Assembly: GCA_017547755.1 (NCBI GenBank)
Contig: JAFYOX010000089.1
Coordinates: 1-64,000, forward strand
Direction: 5' to 3'
DNA from: Clostridia bacterium
GTDB lineage: Bacteria > Bacillota > Clostridia > Oscillospirales > CAG-272
DNA: 64,000 nt
A model generated the notes under the pieces. That model ran no database searches, was not told the origin of the DNA, and was given only the letters and a program-made list of their open reading frames with translations. Positions 50,581 to 58,242 of the stretch are shown here, piece by piece. Both the position numbers and the translations under genes were made by a program. Numbering within the stretch: position 1 is the stretch's first letter; each line of letters starts with the position of its first letter.

Positions 50581-50617
50581 AACAGCCCCCTCACCGATGT
50601 GAAAGGGGCTGTTTTTC
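50581..50617 (+). terminator. Terminator of MFS gene
   Basis: AACAGCCCC (50581-50589) and complement (50605-50613), 15-base loop, then TTTTT partly within the stem. Confidence 0.75.
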
Positions 50618-50627
50618 TATCTGTTTT

Positions 50628-52697
50628 TCAGTTTTCGCAGAGGATCTTCGCGCCGTACGGCGGAAGGGTCAGGGTAAATCCCGAACCGCAGACGTCCGCG
50701 GTTTCCTCCGTCAGCGGATCGAACAGGACGGCGCTTTCCCGTCCGGGAATCTTAGCGGAAGTACAGACGGCTTCCGGCGTGGTATTGACGAGAAGGATGC
50801 TTCGTCCGTTGGCGTTTTCACGGCAGAGGCAGAGGATCTGCGGCGCATTGTCGAGAAGAATGACGGGCGTCTGAACCGCGCGGATCTGTTCCGGAAGGGA
50901 ATCGGGTACGGCGTTTTCCGGCAGACAGATGACTGTCACGCCGTGACGGGTCATGCGGCGGACAACGGTGCGCAGACGCGGAGAGTTCAGGCAGTACGGG
51001 ATGACCAGTACGCGGAATTCCTCGCCGCCGGCGGCGGTAAAGAAGCCGTCGTTCAGTCTTGCCTTTTCAAGGGCTTCCAGATCGAGGAAATCAAAGTCGA
51101 TCTGATGATCGAGCAGGGTGTTCATAGTGCCGCGCACGCTTTCCCAGCAGGCGTTTGCCAGCGGATTTTTGTACATCCAGGAATAGATCTGTTCACTGCC
51201 GTGAGGAATGGTATCTGCCTGAATGGTTTCGATGGGATAATATACCGCCGTGCCGGTGATATGCCGTCCGCCGCCGAGAAGACGGTCGATCCGTCCGACG
51301 GCGCGGTTGTAGCGTGCGTATTCCGGCGCATCCAGGAGATGCTTCGAGAAATAGGAGGTGAACACGTCGACGCCGAGCGCGTACTGCGTGGTCATGGTGC
51401 AGTAGAACTGTTCGGTCGTCACGTTGCCTCCCTGTGCGTGTGCGGAAATTTCGCTCATCACATGGGGACGGCGGTACGTATGGGCGATCGAAGAGATCAG
51501 CTTGGGCGTGAATGCATCGTCGCGGATCCGTTCGGGGATGCCGTTGAGCATATCGATCCCGGGAATGTGCATATGCCGCAGAAGCGAGAAGAAATTCCCT
51601 TCAAAGACCGGATGATAGCGGATGTCGTCTTCCAGAAGCAGATGACCGGAGAAGGGAAGATCGTGCTTCGCGCAGAAATCGGAGATCTGTGCGAAGAAGC
51701 TCTGTTCGTACAGGTCGGAAAGGACGCCGTAGAACTGCTGGCGTACCCGCATGGCTTCTTTGCCGCGACCGGTGAACAGGCAGTAGATCCGGGATCTCAG
51801 CTCATATCCCCAGACGGAGCTGAAGCGGTTTTCCACGTCCGCGCCCCAGTTGACCGACGGAAGGAATTCGATGGTTTCGTCAAAGGGATCATGGATGGAG
51901 CCGGGGATCAGTCCGAGATTGATGTAGGCGCCCATGTACGACGGTTCGTCGGTGAAAATGGCTTCGATGGGACCGGCTCCCGCCAGTTTTTCGGCGTAGG
52001 GACGGTAGGTATTTTCAAGGAATGCGGCAACGGCTTCCCGGTTGGAAACGTCGATGTAGCGCCGTGCTTCGCAGACATTGTGGATGGCGTGCGTTCCTTC
52101 GTACATCGGCTTGCGGTAGAAGACCGCCGCCGTGACGGGACCGTCCGTCGTGTTTTCGTCCGTCAGATCCGCCTGTCCGGAGAGATCGTACGTTTTCCAC
52201 GGAGAGAGAAGTTCCTCTTCGGAAAGAGCGTCGAGGCAGTCCGTTTTCCATGCGTACGCCGCATAAACGCAGGTGTGACCCTTCGGGAAAGGGATCGAGA
52301 CAGTTTCCCCGGCGGCAAACGTGACCGCTTTCATCGCAAGTCCCTGTGCCTGCCAGTCGGGATTTCCTTCGTCCAGCGTCAGACCGCCGGCGCCGCCGCT
52401 CGGATAGCCTTTTTCGTCGTACAGCCAGACGCGCAGACCCATTTCGCGGCAGGTCTGCACCAGCCAGCGCAGAAGGATCCATTCCTCGTCGTCGCGCAGA
52501 TAGCGCGCGTTCTGACATACATTGGTGACGAGACCGCCGAACCCCTTGGCGCGCAGATCGTCAAGGACGGCGCGGATGATCCGCTGTTTTTCGGCGATGG
52601 GCGCGTCGGGCGCGTAGCCGAATCCGTGGGTCAGGGACAGCGGAAGGTACGGTACCGGATTTTCTGCGAAATCCTGCATCCGTTCGGTTAAATTCAT
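50628..52697 (-). CDS. GH106-like glycosidase (alpha-L-rhamnosidase-related)
   Basis: 689 residues, no signal peptide. The N-terminal barrel carries LRVWLYDEKGYPSGGAGG, IFTDEPSYMG, FSGHLLLEDDIRYHP and PHVMSEISAHAQGG, the kind of motifs seen in GH106 and related unclassified barrel enzymes; the two glutamates in YDE and TDEP or SEI are candidate catalytic residues. A beta-rich C-terminal part follows. Characterised GH106 members remove alpha-L-rhamnose from pectin; since this copy is shorter than typical GH106 proteins (about 900-1100), the substrate is unsure. Own promoter on the minus strand; the ribosome site is AAGGAG. Confidence 0.7.
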   Translation of the reverse strand: MNLTERMQDFAENPVPYLPLSLTHGFGYAPDAPIAEKQRIIRAVLDDLRAKGFGGLVTNVCQNARYLRDDEEWILLRWLVQTCREMGLRVWLYDEKGYPSGGAGGLTLDEGNPDWQAQGLAMKAVTFAAGETVSIPFPKGHTCVYAAYAWKTDCLDALSEEELLSPWKTYDLSGQADLTDENTTDGPVTAAVFYRKPMYEGTHAIHNVCEARRYIDVSNREAVAAFLENTYRPYAEKLAGAGPIEAIFTDEPSYMGAYINLGLIPGSIHDPFDETIEFLPSVNWGADVENRFSSVWGYELRSRIYCLFTGRGKEAMRVRQQFYGVLSDLYEQSFFAQISDFCAKHDLPFSGHLLLEDDIRYHPVFEGNFFSLLRHMHIPGIDMLNGIPERIRDDAFTPKLISSIAHTYRRPHVMSEISAHAQGGNVTTEQFYCTMTTQYALGVDVFTSYFSKHLLDAPEYARYNRAVGRIDRLLGGGRHITGTAVYYPIETIQADTIPHGSEQIYSWMYKNPLANACWESVRGTMNTLLDHQIDFDFLDLEALEKARLNDGFFTAAGGEEFRVLVIPYCLNSPRLRTVVRRMTRHGVTVICLPENAVPDSLPEQIRAVQTPVILLDNAPQILCLCRENANGRSILLVNTTPEAVCTSAKIPGRESAVLFDPLTEETADVCGSGFTLTLPPYGAKILCEN

Positions 52698-52747
52698 AGA
52701 TAATCTCCTTTCCGGGATGGAATACGTTCGGAAGAGCCGTTTTTTTC

Positions 52748-52776
52748 ACTATATCATGTTTGTGAGGAAAAGTCAA
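52748..52776 (-). promoter_or_regulatory. Sigma-A promoter of GH106-like gene
   Basis: Minus strand: TTGACT (52771-52776), 17-base spacer, TATAGT (52748-52753). Confidence 0.75.
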
Positions 52777-52859
52777 TTCATCCGGGCGATTTTCGCTTCC
52801 GGAACCCCGGAAAACGGCAGAAAAAGCATTGTGATAATGACGAATTTCCATCCCGGTTA

Positions 52860-52888
52860 TTGACTTTTGCAGAGAACTGTTCTATAAT
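52860..52888 (+). promoter_or_regulatory. Near-consensus sigma-A promoter of LamG surface protein gene
   Basis: TTGACT (52860-52865), 17-base spacer, TATAAT (52883-52888). It is one of the closest matches to consensus in the window, agreeing with the strong codon bias of the gene. Confidence 0.85.
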
Positions 52889-52950
52889 GTACAATATGGT
52901 AATATAGCCATTTCTGTATAATTAATTTATCAAACATGGAGGATGTTCCA

Positions 52951-54771
52951 ATGAAAAAGTTCTGGATGATCCCCGCGGCGGCAGCTCTTGCGGCAGCCTG
53001 CGGTATCTCCGCTTATGCGGCAACCGGCGAAGAACTGCTGAAGTCCGCGGAAATGTACCTCACGTTCGAAGAAACCCTCGATGACGTGATGGGCAACCAC
53101 ACCGTTGAATCCGACGGTGATACCCCCTTCGTTGACGGTAAGTTCGGTATGGGCGTCAACATTGAAAACGCAGTAAACTCCCTCTACATCGAAGACCTCA
53201 AGTTCGAAGATTCTTCCTTCACCATTACCACCTGGATCAACTGCCACGAGCACAGCGGTGACCCCGTTCTTTTCGGTAACAAGGACTGGAATCTCGGTGC
53301 TAACCCCGGCTGGCTCCTCTGCATACGCGGCAGTGACTTCAAGTTCAACGCAAACGTTGACGGCGGTACCCGTACCGATATGGAATATCCTTTCGCTGTT
53401 GCTCCGATCGAAAGCGAAAAGGATACCTGGATGCACGTTGCACTCGTTGTTGACCGTGAAAACAATACCTATGAATTCTATGTCAATGGCGTAAAGCAGG
53501 GTAAGAGCGGTGACATCAGCGGTCACGCAGGCTCCACCTACGACGAAACCTTTATGGAATACCCCTTCGCAATCGGTGAAGACGGTACTCTTCTTTACAA
53601 CATGATGCAGACCCTTATCTGTGACTACGACGAATTCGCCGTATTCATGAAGGCTCTTTCCGCAGAAGAAGTAGAAGCAGTTTACACCTACGCTCCCGCA
53701 GGCGAAGAAGCAGCGGCTGTTATTGTAGAAGAAGACCCCAACGCTCCTCTCACCTACACCGCAAATGCAGCGGAAGTTCTCGCAACCGCAGATGTATACG
53801 TTACCTTTGAAGACGGTGCAAAGGATACCACCGGCAAGTACAACATCGTTTCCAACGGTGATACCGCAATCGTTGCAGGTAAGATCGGCAGCGCCGGCAA
53901 TGTAACCGCAGGCACCAACTACCTCACCGTAGAAGGCTTCGAATTCGGTGCAGACTCCTTCACCATCACCTCCTGGATCAAGGCAAACGCTCATACCAGC
54001 GACCCCGTAATCTTTGGTAACAAGGACTGGGGTTCCGGTGCAAATGAAGGCTGGCTCCTCTGCGTTAACGACTCCAGCTGGAAGTACAATGCAAATGGTC
54101 TCGGCGGCAACCGTGTTGACTTCTCCTATCCTCACAATATCGTTGCTTTCCAGAATGCAGAAGGCTCCGAAATCGGCGAATGGTATCACATGGCACTCGT
54201 TGTTGACCGTGCAAACGAAACCGTAGAATACTTCATCAACGGCAGAAGCATTGTTAAGAAGGCTCAGTCTTTCGCAGATAAGCTTCAGACCGGTCTTTCC
54301 TACGACGCAGGTCTCGCATTCAACATCGGTGAAGACGGTACCGGCGCATACAACGCAAACAACACCTTCAACTATGACTACGACGAAATCGCAGTCTTCA
54401 AGAAGGTACTCACCGCAGACGAAATCGCAGCGATCTCCTGCTACGATCCGAACGCTCCGGTTGCTGAAGCAGCTCCTGTAGTTGAAGAAGCTCCCGCAGT
54501 CGAAGAAGCTCCCGCAGTTGAAGAAACTCCCGTAGTTGAAGAAACTCCCGTAGTTGAAGAAGCTCCGGCAGTTGAAGAACCCGCAGAAGAAATCGTTGAA
54601 GAAGTTGTTGAAGCTCCCGCAGAAGAAGCTCCGGCAGAAGAAGTTGTTGAAACTCCCGCTGCAGCAGAAGTCGTTGAAGAAGCTCCGCAGACCTTTGACT
54701 TCGGCGTAATCGGTGCTCTCACCGCAGTTCTTGCTCTCGCAGGTACCGCAATCAGCCGCAAGAGAAAGTAA
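52951..54771 (+). CDS. Surface protein with two LamG domains, PVE repeats and C-terminal anchor
   Basis: 606 residues. Signal peptide (about 1-24, cleavage near AYA-AT). Two concanavalin-like LamG domains, about 28-245 and 268-500, share the block FGNKDW...GAN.GWLLC. A Pro/Ala/Val/Glu repeat stalk (about 503-580) follows, then PQTFDFG, a hydrophobic segment and a RKRK tail. That end is built like a sortase signal but lacks LPXTG; it may be a variant sorting motif or a plain membrane anchor. LamG domains bind glycans or proteins, so an adhesin or glycan-capture role is likely. Codon bias and promoter suggest high expression. Start 52951 follows GGAGG. The phosphodiesterase-LamG gene follows after 45 bases. 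Confidence 0.88.
   Translation: MKKFWMIPAAAALAAACGISAYAATGEELLKSAEMYLTFEETLDDVMGNHTVESDGDTPFVDGKFGMGVNIENAVNSLYIEDLKFEDSSFTITTWINCHEHSGDPVLFGNKDWNLGANPGWLLCIRGSDFKFNANVDGGTRTDMEYPFAVAPIESEKDTWMHVALVVDRENNTYEFYVNGVKQGKSGDISGHAGSTYDETFMEYPFAIGEDGTLLYNMMQTLICDYDEFAVFMKALSAEEVEAVYTYAPAGEEAAAVIVEEDPNAPLTYTANAAEVLATADVYVTFEDGAKDTTGKYNIVSNGDTAIVAGKIGSAGNVTAGTNYLTVEGFEFGADSFTITSWIKANAHTSDPVIFGNKDWGSGANEGWLLCVNDSSWKYNANGLGGNRVDFSYPHNIVAFQNAEGSEIGEWYHMALVVDRANETVEYFINGRSIVKKAQSFADKLQTGLSYDAGLAFNIGEDGTGAYNANNTFNYDYDEIAVFKKVLTADEIAAISCYDPNAPVAEAAPVVEEAPAVEEAPAVEETPVVEETPVVEEAPAVEEPAEEIVEEVVEAPAEEAPAEEVVETPAAAEVVEEAPQTFDFGVIGALTAVLALAGTAISRKRK
54460..54690 (+). repeat. Coding tandem repeat, PxVEE stalk
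   Basis: Degenerate repeats of a unit encoding about PAVEEA (GTTGAAGAAGCTCCCGCA-like, 18 bases), with the neighbouring variant PVVEET. It encodes the stalk of the LamG surface protein. Copy number could vary between strains. Confidence 0.7.
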
Positions 54772-54816
54772 TCAAACAAGAATTCACGGAAAGAAAGTGC
54801 AATACAAAAACGGATT

Positions 54817-56580
54817 ATGAAAAATATCAGATGTTTTCTGACCGCGCTTGTACTGATCCTCGCTTCCTTTACCGGCTGTTCTTCCGAAACAACTGAAGAA
54901 ATTCTCACCGAAACCGATGTCATTGATCCGAATCAGACATCGGTTTCGGTTTCAGAGGATACAGAAAGCCCGGAAGACGCCGGAGAAGCCGCAGAAGTTG
55001 CAGAAGAACTTCCTGCGGAACCGGAAGAAGCGGAAGGATTTGTGTACGAACGCGTGGTTCTTCTCGGTGTGGACGGTGCCGGCAATTTCTTCAATAAGAC
55101 CGACACGCCCAACCTTGACCGCATTTTCGAAAACGGCGCGGTCTCCTATGACGTTCTTACTTCGGATCCCACCATCAGCGCGGAATGCTGGGGATCCATG
55201 CTCCACGGCGTCACGCCCCAGTGCCACCGTCTGTCCAACTCTCTCGTCAGCTCGACGCCCTATGACCCGGAATCGGAATTCCCGTCCGCATTCCGCGTGA
55301 TCCGCGAAAACGATCCCGATGCCGTTCTGGCATCGTTCTGCAACTGGAATCCGATCAATGTCGGGATCATCGAAGATAATCTCGGCGTCCACAAGGATTC
55401 CGCCGGCGACGCGGCGCTCACCAAAAAGATCTGCGATTATGTTGCGGAAAACGATCCCACATTCCTGTTTGTCCAGTTCGACGAAGTTGACGGCGCGGGA
55501 CACGGCTCCGGTTACGGCAGTGCCGCACACCTGAAGCAGATCAGCATCACCGACGGCTACATCGGCAAGATCTACGAAGCCTACGAAGAACGCGGTTTCC
55601 TTGAAACAACGCTGTTCATCGTGGCCGCCGACCACGGCGGTACTCCCGGCGGCAGCCACGGCGGTCTTTCCGACGCGGAAAAATACGTTATGTTTGCCGC
55701 AGCGGGCAAAACCGTCGAAAAGGGAACCATCGGGGATATGGAGATCCGCGACAGCGCTTCCGTCGTTCTGCACGCACTCGGTTACGAACAGCCGGACACC
55801 TGGACGGGACGTGTTCCTTCCGGACTTTTTGAAGGCGTGGAAGCATGCGAACGCCCGGTCTACACCATCCAGTACGCCTATGAACACCGTACCCACGAAT
55901 CCGTACCCACTCCGGAGATCGGCAGCGGAAATTCCGTTGTTGACGTCCTTGGCGCGGATCGCGTGCTGACCTACCTGACGTTTGACGACAATACCGCAGA
56001 CGCCGCCGGCAAAGCGGTGACTGCGGAAAAGGGCAAGCTGTATTACGTGGACGGTTACTTCGGAAACGGCTGTAAATTCGACGACGGCTCCGTTGCCGTC
56101 AAGGATTATGCCGTTGGTACGGACAGCTTCTCCGTCTCTCTCTGGATGAAGACCGGCAGCGTCAGCTCCGACCCTGCGCTCTTCAGCAATAAAGACTGGA
56201 ACAACGGATCCAACCCCGGCTATATCCTCTCTCTCCGTTCGGGTGACGTAAAGTTCAATGCCGGCAACGGCGGTACCCGTATGGACAAGGAATATCCGTT
56301 CCCGATCGACTACATGGACGGCTGGGTCCACCTGACTCTGGTCGTTGACCGCGAAGCGGGCGAAGTCCGGTTCGCTTACGACTTCGGCGAATTCATCACG
56401 GCGGAGATCCCGGCGGCGATGAAGAATTCCTCGTTTGACGCATACAAGACGCTCTGCATCGGTCAGGACGGCACCAAGAATTATTCCGCGGCTCTTCCGG
56501 CAGTACTGGACGAATTCGTCCTCATTGACGGTGTGCTGACGGCGGACGACGTCAAGGCCCTCGCAGAACTTTATAAATGA
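54817..56580 (+). CDS. Type I phosphodiesterase/alkaline-phosphatase-like lipoprotein with LamG domain
   Basis: 587 residues. Lipobox FTGC (Cys21), an acidic linker to about 75, then a type I phosphodiesterase/nucleotide pyrophosphatase-like domain (VVLLGVDGAGNFF, TISAECWGSMLHGVTP with the nucleophile region, FLFVQFDEVDGAGHGSGY, VAADHGGTPGGSHGG) to about 345. A C-terminal LamG domain (about 380-580) repeats the SNKDWNNGSNPGYIL and FNAGNGGTRMDKEYPF blocks of the preceding surface protein. It would release phosphate or nucleotide groups at the surface. Gaps of 45 and 21 bases link it to the LamG gene and the solute-binding gene, so the three are probably one operon. Confidence 0.88.
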   Translation: MKNIRCFLTALVLILASFTGCSSETTEEILTETDVIDPNQTSVSVSEDTESPEDAGEAAEVAEELPAEPEEAEGFVYERVVLLGVDGAGNFFNKTDTPNLDRIFENGAVSYDVLTSDPTISAECWGSMLHGVTPQCHRLSNSLVSSTPYDPESEFPSAFRVIRENDPDAVLASFCNWNPINVGIIEDNLGVHKDSAGDAALTKKICDYVAENDPTFLFVQFDEVDGAGHGSGYGSAAHLKQISITDGYIGKIYEAYEERGFLETTLFIVAADHGGTPGGSHGGLSDAEKYVMFAAAGKTVEKGTIGDMEIRDSASVVLHALGYEQPDTWTGRVPSGLFEGVEACERPVYTIQYAYEHRTHESVPTPEIGSGNSVVDVLGADRVLTYLTFDDNTADAAGKAVTAEKGKLYYVDGYFGNGCKFDDGSVAVKDYAVGTDSFSVSLWMKTGSVSSDPALFSNKDWNNGSNPGYILSLRSGDVKFNAGNGGTRMDKEYPFPIDYMDGWVHLTLVVDREAGEVRFAYDFGEFITAEIPAAMKNSSFDAYKTLCIGQDGTKNYSAALPAVLDEFVLIDGVLTADDVKALAELYK

Positions 56581-56601
56581 TGTGAATCAGAAAGGAACGA
56601 T

Positions 56602-58083
56602 ATGAAAAAGTTAATTTCTTTCTCTCTCGCCCTGCTGTTTGTTCTTCTTTCCGCTGCGGGCTGCAGCGATGCAACGCAGGAACCGGAAGAAACCACCCCT
56701 GTGATCACGACAAATGATCCGGCGGCGGAACTGGAACTGGAAACGGAATCGCTCACCCCCTTCTGGGATGCGGCGGAAAAGGTCGACCTTCAGGGGATCA
56801 CGCTCAACGCAAGCTGTGAAAACTATGACTCCAACTTCTACAATGTCCTTGACTGGGACGAACTGACCGGCGAACGTCTGAACGACGCAGTTTACGACCG
56901 CAACCGCTATGTGGAAGAAGCGCTGAACTGTCTGTTCACCTCCGACTACGGCTCCGCGGTACAGAAGCTGGAACAGTCCTGCATCTCCGGCTCCGGCGAC
57001 ATCGACATGACCTACGCGCTGATGAGCAACGGCGGCAGCCTTCTCCAGAAAGGCTACCTCAAGGCGTTCAACTCCGTGGATACCATCGATATGAGCCAGC
57101 CGTTCTGGGATCAGGGCGCGATCCGCAGTCTGTCGATCCTCGGTCAGACTTTCTGCGGCATGATCGACTTCGGCTTTGACCACTACGACTCCATGTCCGT
57201 TCTGTTCTACAACGGGGAACTCGTGGAAGAATACCGTCTTGAAGACCCGTACGAGCTCTTCAAGAATCAGGAATGGACGATCGACAAGATGAAGGAACTG
57301 ATCGTTGCGGTCTCCACCGACCAGAACGGTGACGGCAAATACTCTCTTGACCGCGACGTATACGGCCTTGCGGGACGTGAATACAACTTCCAGCCGATCC
57401 TCTTTGCTTCCGGCGAACGTCTCGTCGGCTGGGATGAAGCCAACGAAACCTTCACGTTCAACTTCACCAACGACCGTTTCCTGCAGGTCGCGGAAGGCAT
57501 CGCAACCATTTACGATGAATCCGCCAACGCGGACTACGTCCACTATTCCGACTATGACCTCGGCAGAACCGCATTCTCCGACGGACGTGTTCTCTTCTAC
57601 TCCCGTCTTCTCGGGGACTTCAAACAGCTCCGTGAGATCGAAGACGACTACGGTGTGATCTGCTTCCCGCGCTATGACTATACCAACCAGGATACCTCCT
57701 ATTTCGTTCAGAATCCGACCACGCTGTTCCTGCCGATCGTTGTCGGCGATGACAACCGCGACGGAGAAGGCGACTTCAACGAAATCGGCGTATTCCTTCA
57801 GGCAGTCGGCGCATATACGCTCGATGTAACGCTCAATGAATACATTGAAAATGCTGTCATCGGTAAGGGTATGCGTGACCAGAACTCGGCAGATATGGTT
57901 CGTGTCATGATGCAGAACCGTAATTTCGACCTGACGCAGGCGTTCTCCTTCCCGAACATGGCAAGCGGTCTTTACACCTGTATCAAGTCCAACTCCGGCT
58001 ATGCTTCCGTTGGCAAGAAGCTGGAACGTTCCTTCGGCAAGCTCTCCGACAAGATCGTCGAAGAAGTCAAGGAACATCAGTGA
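56602..58083 (+). CDS. Extracellular solute-binding lipoprotein
   Basis: 493 residues. Lipobox SAAGC (Cys21), a short acidic linker, then a bilobal binding fold. DQNGDGKYSLDRD is a calcium-type acidic loop, matching DTNGNG in the paralogue at 13135; TGERLNDAVYDRN is also shared. It lies 21 bases after the phosphodiesterase-LamG gene, tying sugar capture to surface LamG proteins. No permeases are adjacent. A clear terminator follows the stop codon. Confidence 0.88.
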   Translation: MKKLISFSLALLFVLLSAAGCSDATQEPEETTPVITTNDPAAELELETESLTPFWDAAEKVDLQGITLNASCENYDSNFYNVLDWDELTGERLNDAVYDRNRYVEEALNCLFTSDYGSAVQKLEQSCISGSGDIDMTYALMSNGGSLLQKGYLKAFNSVDTIDMSQPFWDQGAIRSLSILGQTFCGMIDFGFDHYDSMSVLFYNGELVEEYRLEDPYELFKNQEWTIDKMKELIVAVSTDQNGDGKYSLDRDVYGLAGREYNFQPILFASGERLVGWDEANETFTFNFTNDRFLQVAEGIATIYDESANADYVHYSDYDLGRTAFSDGRVLFYSRLLGDFKQLREIEDDYGVICFPRYDYTNQDTSYFVQNPTTLFLPIVVGDDNRDGEGDFNEIGVFLQAVGAYTLDVTLNEYIENAVIGKGMRDQNSADMVRVMMQNRNFDLTQAFSFPNMASGLYTCIKSNSGYASVGKKLERSFGKLSDKIVEEVKEHQ

Positions 58084-58114
58084 TCCGAAAAAATCCAATA
58101 GCACCTGACCACCC

Positions 58115-58150
58115 GACGGGATATCTTTCACAGATGTCCCGTCTTTTTTT
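58115..58150 (+). terminator. Terminator of LamG-phosphodiesterase-binding protein operon
   Basis: GACGGGATATCT, 5-base loop, AGATGTCCCGTC (one wobble), then seven T. Confidence 0.9.
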
Positions 58151-58175
58151 CGGCTCCGGAATGTGAAATTCCGGC

Positions 58176-58204
58176 TTGACTTCCGCTTTCCGGGGGTGTA
58201 TACT
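58176..58204 (+). promoter_or_regulatory. Sigma-A promoter of GH92 gene
   Basis: TTGACT (58176-58181), 17-base spacer, TATACT (58199-58204). Confidence 0.75.
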
Positions 58205-58242
58205 GTTTTCAGTAATAAAATCGGATCAAGGAGAATCAGATT

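Noticed and set aside
54460-54690. CRISPR-like repeat array
   Set aside because: The units encode the Pro-Val-Glu stalk of the LamG surface protein in frame; there are no unique spacers.
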